From positions 682,001-746,000 of the forward strand of contig CAIKMD010000006.1 of assembly GCA_903828515.1 (NCBI GenBank): a stretch of 64,000 nucleotides of DNA, in the 5' to 3' direction. A program made the translations under genes and the position numbers. Source of the stretch: an uncultured Rhodospirillales bacterium. Lineage in GTDB: Bacteria > Pseudomonadota > Alphaproteobacteria > ATCC43930 > CGMCC-115725. Positions 1 to 9,056 of the stretch are shown in pieces. The notes beneath the pieces were generated by a model, which was given only the letters and a program-made list of their open reading frames with translations, searched no databases and was not told the origin of the DNA. Position 1 is the stretch's first letter. Every line of letters starts with the position of its first letter.

Positions 1-705
1 AAGGCCTATCGCCGTCAGCTCGCGCTGATGTGCCGGATGATCGGCATGCAGGGCATGATCGGGATGTTCGGCCATATCTCGCTGCGCATTCCGAAGACGG
101 ATCTCGTCCTGATCACGCCGGGCGCGGGTGCGGAAAAGACGAGTGTCCGCGCCGATCAGATTTTCGTCTTCGACCTCAACGGCACGATTCTCTTTCATCC
201 CGGCGGCGATCACCCGATCAACATTCCCGCCGAATGGCGCATCCATACCCAGATTCATCGCGACCGGCCGGAAATGCTGGCCGTCGCCCATCTGCATTCG
301 ACTTGGTCGACCCTGCTCGGGATCGTCAATCGCCCGATCCTTCCGGTTTTCAACCAGGGTTTCGTCTTCGGCAACGGCGTGCCGACCTGGGACAATCCGC
401 AATTGGTGATGGGCGACGAGGCAGCCGTCGCCTTGTCGCGCACGCTGGGCGACAAGCTCGCGTGTCAGATGCGCGGACACGGCTCGGTGGTGGTCGGCGA
501 GACTCCCGAAGCTTGTTTCATGAACTGCGTATCGATCGAGGACAACGCGCGGTATCAGATCATGGCCGAGCCGTTCGGCGGCGGCGTGCCCTTCGCGCCC
601 GAAATCGTCCAAGGCGCGATCAAGTCCCGCGGCAACCTCAACGTCGCCAAGGTGGTCTGGCAGTTCTGGGAACAGAAAGCCGAGGCGCAGGGCGTTCCGC
701 TCTAG
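1..705 (+). CDS. Class II aldolase/adducin-family protein (5' end outside window)
   Basis: A zinc-dependent class II aldolase-fold enzyme of the fuculose-phosphate aldolase type; some relatives act as decarboxylases of hydroxylated acids. The frame is open to base 1, so the true start lies upstream. Counting from the first in-window Met (base 28), the zinc histidines are in AHLHSTW (His88, His90), a third is in RGHGSVVVGE near residue 150, and the usual catalytic Glu is Glu69 in PAEWRIH. It is followed 38 nt later by a 4,5-dihydroxyphthalate decarboxylase-like gene and likely heads or continues that operon. The substrate cannot be read from sequence; a role in handling an aromatic or hydroxy-acid intermediate is inferred from neighbours. 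Confidence 0.85.
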   Translation, partial: KAYRRQLALMCRMIGMQGMIGMFGHISLRIPKTDLVLITPGAGAEKTSVRADQIFVFDLNGTILFHPGGDHPINIPAEWRIHTQIHRDRPEMLAVAHLHSTWSTLLGIVNRPILPVFNQGFVFGNGVPTWDNPQLVMGDEAAVALSRTLGDKLACQMRGHGSVVVGETPEACFMNCVSIEDNARYQIMAEPFGGGVPFAPEIVQGAIKSRGNLNVAKVVWQFWEQKAEAQGVPL

Positions 706-743
706 AACGCCGCGCACCAAAACTTCCGCACATGAGGCATTAG

Positions 744-1739
744 ATGGCGTCGCTCAAACTCCGATTGGCGTGTTGGCATTACGATCGCACGCGCGCGCTT
801 GCCGACGGGACGGTTCAGCCCGAGGGCATCGAACTCGCCTTCAGCAGCGCTCAACAGGTCGGCGAGATCATGCAGCGCGCGCTGCAGGGCGAATACGACG
901 TGACCGAGCTGGGCCTTACCTATTATCTGCGCAGTCTCGAGGCGCCCAATCCGCCCTTCATCGCCATTCCGGTCTTTCCCAATCGGTTGTTTCGGCATGG
1001 CGCCATCTTCATCAACAAACAAAGCGGCATCGCCGGTCCGCGCGACCTCATCGGCAAGAAGGTCGGCGAATTGCATCGCTATGGCCACGATGCCGGCATC
1101 TGGTCGAAGGGTGCGCTGAGCGACGATTACGGCGTTCCCGCGAACAGTTTCACCTATTATGTCGGCGCGCTCGACAAGCCGGCAGCCGCGGCGGATTGGG
1201 CGGCGCCCATCGCCCCGCCGGGTGTCCGCATCCACGGAATCGGACCCGGCCAGACGCTCGATGCGATGCTCGAGTCGGGCGAGATCGACGCGCTGTTTTC
1301 GGCCTGGGTCCCGCCCAGCTTCGTCGCCGCGCCGGCGAAAGTCGGACGGCTCTTCGACGATTACGAGACGGTCGAGCGCGACTATTTTCGCCGCACCCGG
1401 ATTTTTCCGATGATGCATACGGTGGTGATCCGGCGCGATCTCTATCGCGAGAATCCGTGGATCGCGCGTTCGCTCGTCGCGGCGTTTCAGAAGGCCAAGG
1501 CCATCGCCGAAGGCGGTTACCGCGCGGGGTCGGTCTTCTTTACGCCCAGCCTGATGATTCCCTGGGCGGCGTCGCTTCAGGACCGCAATCGGGAACTGAT
1601 GGGCGACGATTATTGGCCCTACGGCGTCGAGCGAAACCGCAAGACGCTCGAAACCGTGCTGCGCTATCACCGCGAACAAGGGTTGTTGCAGCGCGCGTGG
1701 AAGCCGGAAGAACTCTTCGCGCCCGAGACCATAGGATGA
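744..1739 (+). CDS. 4,5-dihydroxyphthalate decarboxylase-like / SBP-fold protein
   Basis: A 331-residue protein with a periplasmic-binding-protein fold but no signal peptide. It resembles 4,5-dihydroxyphthalate decarboxylase (Pht5 type): the start CWHYDRTRALADG and the segments AIPVFPNRLFRHGAIFIN and DLIGKKVGELHRYGHDAG are characteristic of that group. Some relatives are annotated only as ABC transporter substrate-binding proteins. A cytoplasmic enzyme fits the missing signal peptide and the Rieske oxygenase 1.7 kb downstream. Its stop overlaps the next start (ATGA), implying translational coupling. The decarboxylase function is inferred from family resemblance and context; the alternative is a cytoplasmic ligand-binding protein. 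Confidence 0.75.
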   Translation: MASLKLRLACWHYDRTRALADGTVQPEGIELAFSSAQQVGEIMQRALQGEYDVTELGLTYYLRSLEAPNPPFIAIPVFPNRLFRHGAIFINKQSGIAGPRDLIGKKVGELHRYGHDAGIWSKGALSDDYGVPANSFTYYVGALDKPAAAADWAAPIAPPGVRIHGIGPGQTLDAMLESGEIDALFSAWVPPSFVAAPAKVGRLFDDYETVERDYFRRTRIFPMMHTVVIRRDLYRENPWIARSLVAAFQKAKAIAEGGYRAGSVFFTPSLMIPWAASLQDRNRELMGDDYWPYGVERNRKTLETVLRYHREQGLLQRAWKPEELFAPETIG

Positions 1740-2719
1740 ACGTCGTGTCGCGCGGGCGTCTGGCCGGTTTGACGCTGGCGACCGTCCTGTCGCTGTCGCC
1801 GCTCTCGGCGCGGGCGGCCGATACGATTATCTATGGTCATGCCGGCGCGCCTTCGGCGGTCATGTGGCCGCTTTATGCCGGTATCGAGAACGGCTTCTTC
1901 GCCGCCGAAAACCTGGCGATCGATATGGTCTTCGCGCGCTCCAGCGCGTCGGTCATCCAGCAGATGGCGTCGGGTTCGCTCGACATGGGCGATACCGGAA
2001 TCATGGACCCGATTCGCGCCATCGACCAAGGCGCGGCGGTCGCGATCCTCGCGATCAACGCGACGCCGTCGCCCTATGCGCTGATGGCGAAGTCGGACAT
2101 CAAGAGCGTCAAGGATCTGAAGGGCAGGGCGGTCGCTGCCGGCGACATCACCGATATCGCACGAGATTACCTCGATCGCATCCTGGTCGGCAACGGGATG
2201 GCGGATGCGGATATCGATTCCATTCCGGGGACGTCGACGCCGGCGCGGCTTGCCGCGCTCGAATCGGGCGCTGCCGATGCCGCGATCGTATCGCCGCCGG
2301 CCAATTTTCGTGCTGAGTCCCGCGGGTTCGTCACGCTCGCGCTGGCCGCCGACTACACGAAGGACTTTCCCTTCGGCGTGATCACCGTCAGCCGGCAATG
2401 GGCGTCGGCCAACCCGTCGGTCGCCAAGCGGTTTCTCGCCGTGGAGGTGAAAAGCGTCGCCTGGCTCTATGACCCTGCCCATCGCGACGCGGCGATCCGC
2501 CTGATGGCCGAGGCCGGCAAGGCCGAAATCGCCGACGTCGACAAAAGCTACGACTTCTTCCACAACATCAATTTCTTCGAACGCAGCGCGGCGATCTCGA
2601 AGGCGGGATTGCGCAGTGTCGTCGACCTGCTGAAGGAGCGCGGCGACGTCAAGAAGTCGCTCGACGTCGACTCACTGATCATGCCGGGGATCGCGACCTT
2701 CGCGCCCCAGGGCGGCTAA
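1736..2719 (+). CDS. NMT1/THI5-like solute-binding protein
   Basis: A 327-residue ABC-type substrate-binding protein of the SsuA/THI5 (NMT1-like) group, expected in the periplasm. The ATG at 1736 lies inside the previous stop (ATGA overlap) and is followed by a clear signal peptide of about 28 residues ending SARA. The mature protein has the family pattern of an opening strand (IIYGHAGAPSA), GFFAAENLAIDMVFARSS, and DLKGRAVAAGD in the first lobe. The open frame extends upstream to 770, but that part is a shadow of the preceding gene. No permease or ATPase partner lies nearby. The ligand is unknown; context suggests an aromatic or sulfonate-like small molecule. Confidence 0.85.
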   Translation: MNVVSRGRLAGLTLATVLSLSPLSARAADTIIYGHAGAPSAVMWPLYAGIENGFFAAENLAIDMVFARSSASVIQQMASGSLDMGDTGIMDPIRAIDQGAAVAILAINATPSPYALMAKSDIKSVKDLKGRAVAAGDITDIARDYLDRILVGNGMADADIDSIPGTSTPARLAALESGAADAAIVSPPANFRAESRGFVTLALAADYTKDFPFGVITVSRQWASANPSVAKRFLAVEVKSVAWLYDPAHRDAAIRLMAEAGKAEIADVDKSYDFFHNINFFERSAAISKAGLRSVVDLLKERGDVKKSLDVDSLIMPGIATFAPQGG

Positions 2720-2752
2720 ACCTAGACGCAACGCACGAAGCCTGGCCACGTT

Positions 2753-3343
2753 ATGAAGTCGCAGATCATCCCACCGGCCGATTACCGCGTCACGCCGTGG
2801 CGCAACGGTACCGGCAAGACGGCAGAGATCGCGGTCGAGGCGGGCACCGGCGATCGTTTCGTCTGGCGTCTCAGTGTCGCGGGTGTGCCGGAATCCGGTC
2901 CATTCTCGGATTATGCGGGTTACCGGCGGATCATCGCCGTCATTGAAGGCGCGGGCATGCGCCTGACGGTCGGCGATCGCGAACCGGCCACACTCACCAC
3001 GCAGACCGAGCCCTATGTGTTCTCGGGCGATATGCCGACCGTCTGCACGTTGCTCGCCGGTCCCATCCGCGATTTCAATCTTATTTTCGATCCGGCGCTC
3101 GTGCGAGGGACCGTCACGTCCATCCATCTCAACGGAGAAGTGCATCGATTGCCGTTGCCTGGCGGCACGGTCTTGGTATACGCCGCGAAGGGGGATCTTT
3201 CGGTTGAACTTCCGTCGATCGGTCAAACCCGGTTGCCGGAAAACTCGACCCTGCGTCTCGACGCTGCCGCTGGCCCCCTGTCGATCGACGGTCTCGCTGG
3301 CGGAAGAGCGCTCGTCGTCAACATTGATCGTTCAGGTTCTTGA
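2753..3343 (+). CDS. hutD: HutD/Ves-family bicupin protein
   Basis: A 196-residue protein of the HutD family, a bicupin whose exact biochemical role is unsettled; members often sit in histidine-utilisation loci or near stress genes. The N-terminal PPADYRVTPWRNGTGKTAEI and the FVWRLSVAGV and GPFSDYAGYRRIIAVIEGAG segments are the diagnostic family motifs. It starts 33 nt after the preceding solute-binding protein gene and is probably in the same transcription unit. No hut genes are visible in the window, so participation in histidine catabolism is not supported by context. Confidence 0.85.
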   Translation: MKSQIIPPADYRVTPWRNGTGKTAEIAVEAGTGDRFVWRLSVAGVPESGPFSDYAGYRRIIAVIEGAGMRLTVGDREPATLTTQTEPYVFSGDMPTVCTLLAGPIRDFNLIFDPALVRGTVTSIHLNGEVHRLPLPGGTVLVYAAKGDLSVELPSIGQTRLPENSTLRLDAAAGPLSIDGLAGGRALVVNIDRSGS

Positions 3344-3481
3344 GCGATCGGAAGTGTTGCGCTTTCGATCAGGTCGGAAACCGGATACCATCCCGCAATC
3401 GAATAGCCCGCTTCTCCAAGGGGTGACGTCAACGTCTCTTGGGTCCGAAGCGCGAAGCGAAACGCACGTGGGAGAGAGCGC

Positions 3482-4639
3482 ATGTTGAGCCGGGAAGACA
3501 ACGAGCTGTTCACCAAAGTTGGGCCCGGCACGCCGATGGGCGAGATGCTCCGGCGCTACTGGCATCCGGTCGGATGTTCGGAAAAAGTGACGACCAAGCC
3601 GCAACGCATCAAGGTCCTCGGCGAGGAACTCGTACTCTATCGCGGCGCCAGCGGCGCGCCCGCCTTGATGCAACTTCGTTGCGCGCATCGCAGCCTCGCG
3701 CTCGATTACGGCCGCGTCGAAGGTGACGATCTGCGTTGCCCCTATCACGGCTGGCTTTACGACAAGGCGGGAAAATGCCTCGCCCAGCCGGCCGAGCCCG
3801 AGGGCAGCAATTTCAAGGAAAAGATCCAGATGCGGGCCTATCAGGTCCAGGAGTGCAGCGGTCTTGTCTTTGCCTATATGGGGCCGCAACCCGCGCCGCT
3901 GCTGCCGCTCTACGACGTGCTCCGCCTGGAAGAGGGCGCCAAGGCCCTCCAGGTGCGCAACTTCAACGCCAATTGGTTCAACCACGTCGAGAACATCGTC
4001 GATGTCAGCCATCTCGCCTGGCTGCACGGTCACTCGTTCCCCGCCTATGGCGCACGCGAGGTCACCTATCATTGGGACCGCCAGCCTTACGGTGCCGATA
4101 ACGTCATGCTGGTCGACGGTTCCAGCGCGGACGACACGCACGTCTCGTGTTACCTATTTCCGACAGCAAACCGGTTCAGTTTGCCGCCGCTCACGCCGGG
4201 CGGCGAGCTCGTGCGCGGCTTGCTCTACCGGGTGCCGGTCGACGATGAATCGGTGATGCTCTTTTTCGTGCGTTTCGTTCCGGCTGAGGAACGTTCAATG
4301 ACGCTCAAGATTCGTCACGACAAGCTCGGCGAATACAAACATTCGGATGCCGATTGGTGGGGCCTCGATATCACCGAGCAGGATCGGATGGCGGTCGAAC
4401 AGCAGGGCGTCGTCGCCGATCGTCCGAACGAGCATCTGGGCGTCTCCGACGGCGGCATCATCCTGATGCGCAAGATGATGCGTGAATCGCTCGCGGCGGT
4501 TGCGCAGGGCAGCGACCCGCTTTGCATCATCCGCGATCCCGCCGAACAGGCGGTCGAGTTCCGCCAGCAGGCATCCTTGATGCAGCAGCGACAGGACGGC
4601 GTCTTCTATGCCCGCGCCTTTACCAAGGAATCCGCATGA
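3482..4639 (+). CDS. Rieske [2Fe-2S] aromatic ring-hydroxylating oxygenase (phthalate 4,5-dioxygenase-like)
   Basis: A 385-residue oxygenase alpha-type subunit. The Rieske motif C-x-H-x16-C-x2-H is complete: Cys67, His69, Cys86, His89. The mononuclear iron site is present as Asp174, His177 and His182 in ENIVDVSHLAWLH. The short length and single subunit resemble phthalate 4,5-dioxygenase and related demethylases that need a separate reductase; none is seen in the window. The start follows a good ribosome-binding site (GGGAGAGA). With the upstream dihydroxyphthalate decarboxylase-like gene it suggests oxidation of an aromatic acid. The precise substrate is inference. The stop overlaps the next start (ATGA). 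Confidence 0.88.
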   Translation: MLSREDNELFTKVGPGTPMGEMLRRYWHPVGCSEKVTTKPQRIKVLGEELVLYRGASGAPALMQLRCAHRSLALDYGRVEGDDLRCPYHGWLYDKAGKCLAQPAEPEGSNFKEKIQMRAYQVQECSGLVFAYMGPQPAPLLPLYDVLRLEEGAKALQVRNFNANWFNHVENIVDVSHLAWLHGHSFPAYGAREVTYHWDRQPYGADNVMLVDGSSADDTHVSCYLFPTANRFSLPPLTPGGELVRGLLYRVPVDDESVMLFFVRFVPAEERSMTLKIRHDKLGEYKHSDADWWGLDITEQDRMAVEQQGVVADRPNEHLGVSDGGIILMRKMMRESLAAVAQGSDPLCIIRDPAEQAVEFRQQASLMQQRQDGVFYARAFTKESA

Positions 4640-5649
4640 AACCGAATTTCTTCGCCATGCTTCTTGCCGCCACCACCGCGTTCGCTTTGCCGGCGCTGGC
4701 GGAGGAGCCGACCAAACTCAAATTCGCGACGCTGAGTCCGGGCGAGGGGCCGCTGAACCAGCGTGTGCTTCATCCCTGGGCCGAGCGCGTCAACGCGCAA
4801 GGCAAGGGCATCGTCGAGATCGACGTGCGCGATGGGTTTTCGATCGCCAATTTCGACAACATCTATACGCGCGTGCTCGAGGATGTGGTCCAGGTCGCCT
4901 TTACCGTCACCGGCTCGATCGCGGGCAAGTTCGTGCGGTCCGGTGTCGTGTCGATGCCCTATCTTTATGACCGGTCCGACGACGCCTCGGCCGCGTTCTG
5001 GCGCCTCTATAAGACCGGCGGTATGGGGAACGAATACGACGAGATCGTGCCGCTGTTCATCTGCGCGACCGCCAATTCGGGCTTTCACCTGACGCGGCCG
5101 CCGATCGCGACCGACGATCTGACGGGCTTGAAGATCGTCACCTCGTCGAAAACCGCGGCCATGTTGGTGACCGCGCTTGGCGGGACGCCGATCTCGTTCC
5201 AGCAATCGGACATGTATACGGCGCTGCAACGCAAGGCCGTCGACGGGACCACCGGCGCTTGGACGTCGTTCCCGCCCTACAAGCTGGGTGAGGTGACGAG
5301 CTATCACATCGACGCCGGGCTCGGCGGCGCGCCGGCGATGGTGTTCATGGCGAAGAAGACGTTCGACGCGCTGCCGCCGGCGGTGCAGAAGGTGCTGCTG
5401 GACAATGCCGGCGAAGCGCAAAGCCGCGCCTTCGGTGCCTACTGGCAGAATCTCGATGTCGAGGTTCGCGCCCAATACAAGAACATGCCGGGCCATACGA
5501 CCGTAACGCTGACGCCGGCCCAGACTGCCGAGTGGAAACAAAAGCTCGCGGCCGGCGTGACCGAGCGGTGGGTGAAAGACACGCCGGGCGGCGAAGCGAC
5601 CCTCGCGGCCTATCGCAAATTGTTGGCCGACGTTGTGGCCGAACGATAA
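4636..5649 (+). CDS. TRAP-type (DctP-family) solute-binding protein
   Basis: A 337-residue periplasmic solute-binding protein of the DctP/TRAP type. The ATG at 4636 overlaps the preceding stop (ATGA) and opens a signal peptide of about 22 residues ending ALA-EE. Family features are LKFATLSPGEGPLNQ at the mature start, the central LTGLKIVTSSKTAAMLVTALGGTP region with the ligand-contact strand, and SFQQSDMYTALQRKAVDGTTG. DctP proteins normally capture carboxylates. The DctQ and DctM membrane partners are not in the window, so the gene is an orphan receptor or uses a permease encoded elsewhere. Confidence 0.85.
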   Translation: MKPNFFAMLLAATTAFALPALAEEPTKLKFATLSPGEGPLNQRVLHPWAERVNAQGKGIVEIDVRDGFSIANFDNIYTRVLEDVVQVAFTVTGSIAGKFVRSGVVSMPYLYDRSDDASAAFWRLYKTGGMGNEYDEIVPLFICATANSGFHLTRPPIATDDLTGLKIVTSSKTAAMLVTALGGTPISFQQSDMYTALQRKAVDGTTGAWTSFPPYKLGEVTSYHIDAGLGGAPAMVFMAKKTFDALPPAVQKVLLDNAGEAQSRAFGAYWQNLDVEVRAQYKNMPGHTTVTLTPAQTAEWKQKLAAGVTERWVKDTPGGEATLAAYRKLLADVVAER

Positions 5650-5706
5650 GAGAAAGAGAACGGGATCGCGATGATCACGCAGCGAATAGTCCTGGGCTAG
5701 CGGGAA

Positions 5707-6756
5707 ATGGCCGATCCTCTTCTTCTGATCGGGAGTGTTCCCTACGAGACCGTCGAGGAGGTTTTTCGGAACTGGGGCGGCGCGCTTGCACCGTATCTGC
5801 CCAGCATGCCGGACGGCGAGGTCGGTGACCGGCGTTACTGGATCGACGGCGTCGCCTACCGTGTTTTCAATGGACACCCCGAGCTCGAGACGCTGAAGCG
5901 GCCGGCGCCCGACGAGGACGGGGTCGAACACTGGCAACCGCGCAGCGTCGCTGACGAATGGAAATTCCGCGTCAGGGAGGGTGTCGGTCGTGTGCGCTTC
6001 GGCGATCCCGGCTGGCGGCTTGGGTTCGCCAAGGATGCGATCAATTCCTATTTCATCTTCCGCAAGCTGAAGGAGGAAGGGGTCATCCCGGCTTCGGTGC
6101 GGTTCCAGGTTTCGCTGCCGCTCACCAACAGCGTGATCTTCCCGCATTTCCTGGACCCGGCCGACCATCCGAAAATCATCCCCGGCTACGAGGCTGCCGT
6201 CCGCGCGGAGGTGGCGAAGATCGTCGAGAAAATTCCCCCGCGCGAACTTTGCATTCAGTGGGATGCCGCCATCGAGATGGGCCACATGGAGGGACGCTGG
6301 TCGCACATCAAAGGCGACCCGTTGGAAAATGGTGTCGCCACCATCCCGAACCTCGTGCCCTTCATCCCGGCGGAGGTTCGCGTCGGTTATCATTTGTGCT
6401 TCGGTACTTTGGGCGGCTGGCCGCTCACCCAACCGCAAGACCTCGCGAATCCCGTTCGCTGGGCCAACGCGGCCATCGAGCGGTCCGGTCGACGCATCGA
6501 TTTCGTCCATATCCCGACGCTCGACCGCAGCGACGATGCGTTCTACGCGCCGTTGTCGGAGTTGCGCCTCCAGGGCGCCGATCCTTATCTCGGTCTCATC
6601 CACAACATGGAGCGGTTCAAGGAACGCCTGGCGACGGCCCGGCGCTTCTTGCCGCAATTCGGCCTGGCGGCACCCTGCGGGTTCGGCCGCGAGCCGACAT
6701 CAGCCTTGGCCTTGCGCCGCCAGGAGCATCTCGACGCCTTGAAACTGGCGGAGTGA
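5707..6756 (+). CDS. Conserved protein, possibly UROD/MetE-like barrel
   Basis: A 349-residue cytoplasmic protein with no signal peptide or membrane segment. I do not recognise it with certainty. The overall pattern, with strands ending in acidic residues (IQWDAAIEMGHMEG), HLCFGTLGGWPL-like turns, and a C-terminal FIHIPTLDR-like strand (DFVHIPTLDRSDD), recalls the UROD/MetE-like TIM barrel superfamily of methyltransferases and decarboxylases. The Cys/His zinc site of cobalamin-independent methionine synthase is not obvious. It lies 57 nt after the TRAP binding-protein gene and is probably co-transcribed with the catabolic cluster, so a demethylase or decarboxylase step is conceivable but unproven. 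Confidence 0.7.
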   Translation: MADPLLLIGSVPYETVEEVFRNWGGALAPYLPSMPDGEVGDRRYWIDGVAYRVFNGHPELETLKRPAPDEDGVEHWQPRSVADEWKFRVREGVGRVRFGDPGWRLGFAKDAINSYFIFRKLKEEGVIPASVRFQVSLPLTNSVIFPHFLDPADHPKIIPGYEAAVRAEVAKIVEKIPPRELCIQWDAAIEMGHMEGRWSHIKGDPLENGVATIPNLVPFIPAEVRVGYHLCFGTLGGWPLTQPQDLANPVRWANAAIERSGRRIDFVHIPTLDRSDDAFYAPLSELRLQGADPYLGLIHNMERFKERLATARRFLPQFGLAAPCGFGREPTSALALRRQEHLDALKLAE

Positions 6757-6892
6757 CGAAAAGCCGGATGCTGGTTGTCGCCGGACCGAATGGCCGATCG
6801 GCGTCCGCGTCGGGCTTGCAGGAAGAACGGTAAAGCGAGACTATCGATCTCAAATCGGCAATCGACCGGGGAATTCCGGCGCAGGGGGGAAC

Positions 6893-7924
6893 ATGAAGAT
6901 GACCGCAGCGATCAAGCACCGCTCTTTTTTCCGCGCGACCCTGCCGGCGGGCCTGATCGCCCTTCTCGGATGGATCGCGCCGGCCAGCGCCGAGATGGAA
7001 AAGACCAGCCTCGCGCAAACCCCGGCGATTATCCCGTTCCTGGCCGCCTATATCGCGGAAGACGCGAATATCTGGCGCGACAATGATCTCGACGTCAAAG
7101 TCGTCAACCTTGATGGCGTCGCCACGGTGAACGCCGTTATCGCCGGGTCGGTCGATTTTGCTCTTTCGTCGAGCGCGGCTTTGACGCGCGCGGCAGCGCA
7201 CGGCCAAAGGCTGTTGGCGCTGGCCTCGATCAACAATCAAAGCGGACAGGTCACGGTCATCCGCAAGGAGTTCGCGGATGCCGCGCATTTCGATCCGACC
7301 GCGCCTTTGGCTGTTCGCGCGAAAGTGCTCAAGGGGCGGATCGTCTCGGGTGGCAGCGTCGGTTCGGTTGCGGACGTCTTTCTTAAGTCTGTCGCGCGGG
7401 CAGGCGGTCTCGATCAGAACGACTATACGAATCCGCCGCTCAGCGCGTCCGATCTGTTGGGCGCCTTTTCGCGTCGCGCCGTCGACGGATTTTCCTACAG
7501 CCTGCCTTACCCACAACAAGCAGCCGCCGAGGGAACGGCCGTCGTCGTTGCCGACGGGACCAAGGGTGAACTCAAGGAGTTCCTGCCGCTCGCTGCCGGT
7601 CTCGTGCTCACCCGCCCCGACGTGTGCACACAGCACCGCTCGATGTGCGAGAAGATGGGCCATTCGTTTCTGGTGGCGACGAAATTTCTCATGGAACGCC
7701 AAGACGATGCTCTTGCGATCTTGAAGAAGCGCTTTGCGACGGTGAACGATGCCGTCCTTAAAAGCGCCTTCGAGGCCGTCATCCGGATAACCCAATCGCC
7801 GCCGACCATTTCGTTGGTCGCCTTGGAAAACGGCGATCACATGAATGCCGAGGCGGGATTCCTGAAGCCCGAGGACAAGGTTGCGTCTTATGACGGCCTC
7901 TTCACCAACGAGTTCCTCCGCTGA
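6893..7924 (+). CDS. NMT1/THI5-like solute-binding protein
   Basis: A 343-residue exported protein of the SsuA/THI5-like group. A long signal peptide of about 34 residues ends ASA-EM, and a strong GGGGGG-type ribosome-binding site precedes the ATG at 6893 (an in-frame ATG at 6899 is an alternative). The first lobe shows IIPFLAAYIAEDANIWRD, VNLDGVATVNAVIAGSVDFA and the typical AALTRAAAHGQRLL helix; the second lobe keeps DLLGAFSRRAVDGFSYSLPY. It is the third exported binding protein in this cluster and again has no transport partner beside it. The ligand is unknown. Confidence 0.85.
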   Translation: MKMTAAIKHRSFFRATLPAGLIALLGWIAPASAEMEKTSLAQTPAIIPFLAAYIAEDANIWRDNDLDVKVVNLDGVATVNAVIAGSVDFALSSSAALTRAAAHGQRLLALASINNQSGQVTVIRKEFADAAHFDPTAPLAVRAKVLKGRIVSGGSVGSVADVFLKSVARAGGLDQNDYTNPPLSASDLLGAFSRRAVDGFSYSLPYPQQAAAEGTAVVVADGTKGELKEFLPLAAGLVLTRPDVCTQHRSMCEKMGHSFLVATKFLMERQDDALAILKKRFATVNDAVLKSAFEAVIRITQSPPTISLVALENGDHMNAEAGFLKPEDKVASYDGLFTNEFLR

Positions 7925-7958
7925 TGGCGCCCATCGACGCGGGCCCGGTATCGTTGCC

Positions 7959-8891
7959 ATGAATCGTATCCTCGTCGCCCTTTCGGTGGCCGCGATCGGC
8001 GTCGCGGTCGCCAGTCCGGCCCGCGCTCTCGACAAGGTCCTGATCGGCTATTTCGGATCCGACGCCACGCTCGCGGCGTTCATCGCCAAGGACCAGGGCT
8101 ATTTCGAGGCGCACGGCATCGACGCCACGGTGCAGCAGATGTCGGGCAACTCCACCGCGGTTCCGGTGGCCATCGCGGCCGATTCCGTGCAGGTCGCGGT
8201 CACCTCGTTTCCGACGCTGGTGCTGGCCGCCGAGAATGGAATCGACGTCAGGATTCTGGCGGGGACCACGGTGAGCTCGCCCGGTCTGCACGTCTCGGCC
8301 CTCGTCGTGCGGCCCGAACTCGACGTGAAGACCGCGAAGGATGTCGAGGGCAAGACCGTCGGCGTGCCCGGCATCAACAATTTCATTCACGTGCTGATGG
8401 TGAAATGGCTCGGCGATAACGGCGCCGATCCGGCGAAGGTGCATTTCGTCGAGGCCCCGATGCCGCAAATGGCCGATCTCCTGCACTCGGGCCAGATCGA
8501 CGCGGCGACGCCGGTCGAGCCGATCACGACGCGGCTTCTCGGCGGCGGAGCGGGAAAGCTTGTCTCGTACTATACGGACGGGCTGCCGGTCGGCACCTCG
8601 GCCTATATCCTGCTCGTCGGCGGCGCTTACGCATCGGCCCATCCCGCCACCGTCAAGGCGCTGCGCGCTTCGCTCGACGAGGGGCTCGCCTATTACCGGA
8701 CGCATCCCGAGGAGATCGATGTGATCCTGGCGAAATACCTGCATTTCCCGATCGAGATTCTTCGCGCATCGCCCAAGGCGCAATACGACAACCAGATCAC
8801 GCGAGACCAGGTGGCGTTCTGGATCGACGCGATGAAGAAGCAGAAGCTGACCAGCCGCGACCTCGACCCGGCAAGTTTGATCGTGCCCTGA
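7959..8891 (+). CDS. ABC-type nitrate/sulfonate/taurine-like solute-binding protein
   Basis: A 310-residue exported SsuA/TauA-like binding protein. The ATG at 7959 is chosen over an upstream in-frame one at 7881 because it begins directly with a signal peptide (about 24 residues, ending ARA-LD), while the upstream start would overlap the previous gene and hide it. Diagnostic segments are IGYFGSDATLAAFIAKDQGYF, VEGKTVGVPGINNFIHVLM and ITTRLLGGGAGK. It follows the preceding binding-protein gene by 34 nt, and the two are probably co-transcribed. No ATPase or permease is nearby. Confidence 0.85.
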   Translation: MNRILVALSVAAIGVAVASPARALDKVLIGYFGSDATLAAFIAKDQGYFEAHGIDATVQQMSGNSTAVPVAIAADSVQVAVTSFPTLVLAAENGIDVRILAGTTVSSPGLHVSALVVRPELDVKTAKDVEGKTVGVPGINNFIHVLMVKWLGDNGADPAKVHFVEAPMPQMADLLHSGQIDAATPVEPITTRLLGGGAGKLVSYYTDGLPVGTSAYILLVGGAYASAHPATVKALRASLDEGLAYYRTHPEEIDVILAKYLHFPIEILRASPKAQYDNQITRDQVAFWIDAMKKQKLTSRDLDPASLIVP

Positions 8892-9056
8892 GGCGTTCAC
8901 CGATCGTGCCGGACGCGGATGTATCCCCGACCATATTTTGCCGTTGCCGCATAGTCGTTTTGCGCGCAGGCTCGCGTGCGATCGCAGGCGGACAACCCGC
9001 AGCTGCGCCGATTTTGGGCAACTCGAGCATTCCGCGACGGTAAGGCAAAGCCAGCG

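Noticed and set aside
770-1735. Extension of the solute-binding protein at 1736 into a 649-residue fusion
   Set aside because: The added part is the shifted frame of the dihydroxyphthalate decarboxylase-like gene, and a signal peptide begins exactly at 1736.
4606-6657. A 683-codon open frame on the minus strand opposite the TRAP binding protein and the UROD/MetE-like gene
   Set aside because: Antisense shadow of GC-rich genes: Arg/His/Asp-rich, no family motifs, and both + strand genes have motifs and good starts. The same applies to long minus frames at 10067-11836, 39915-41768 and 50039-51961.
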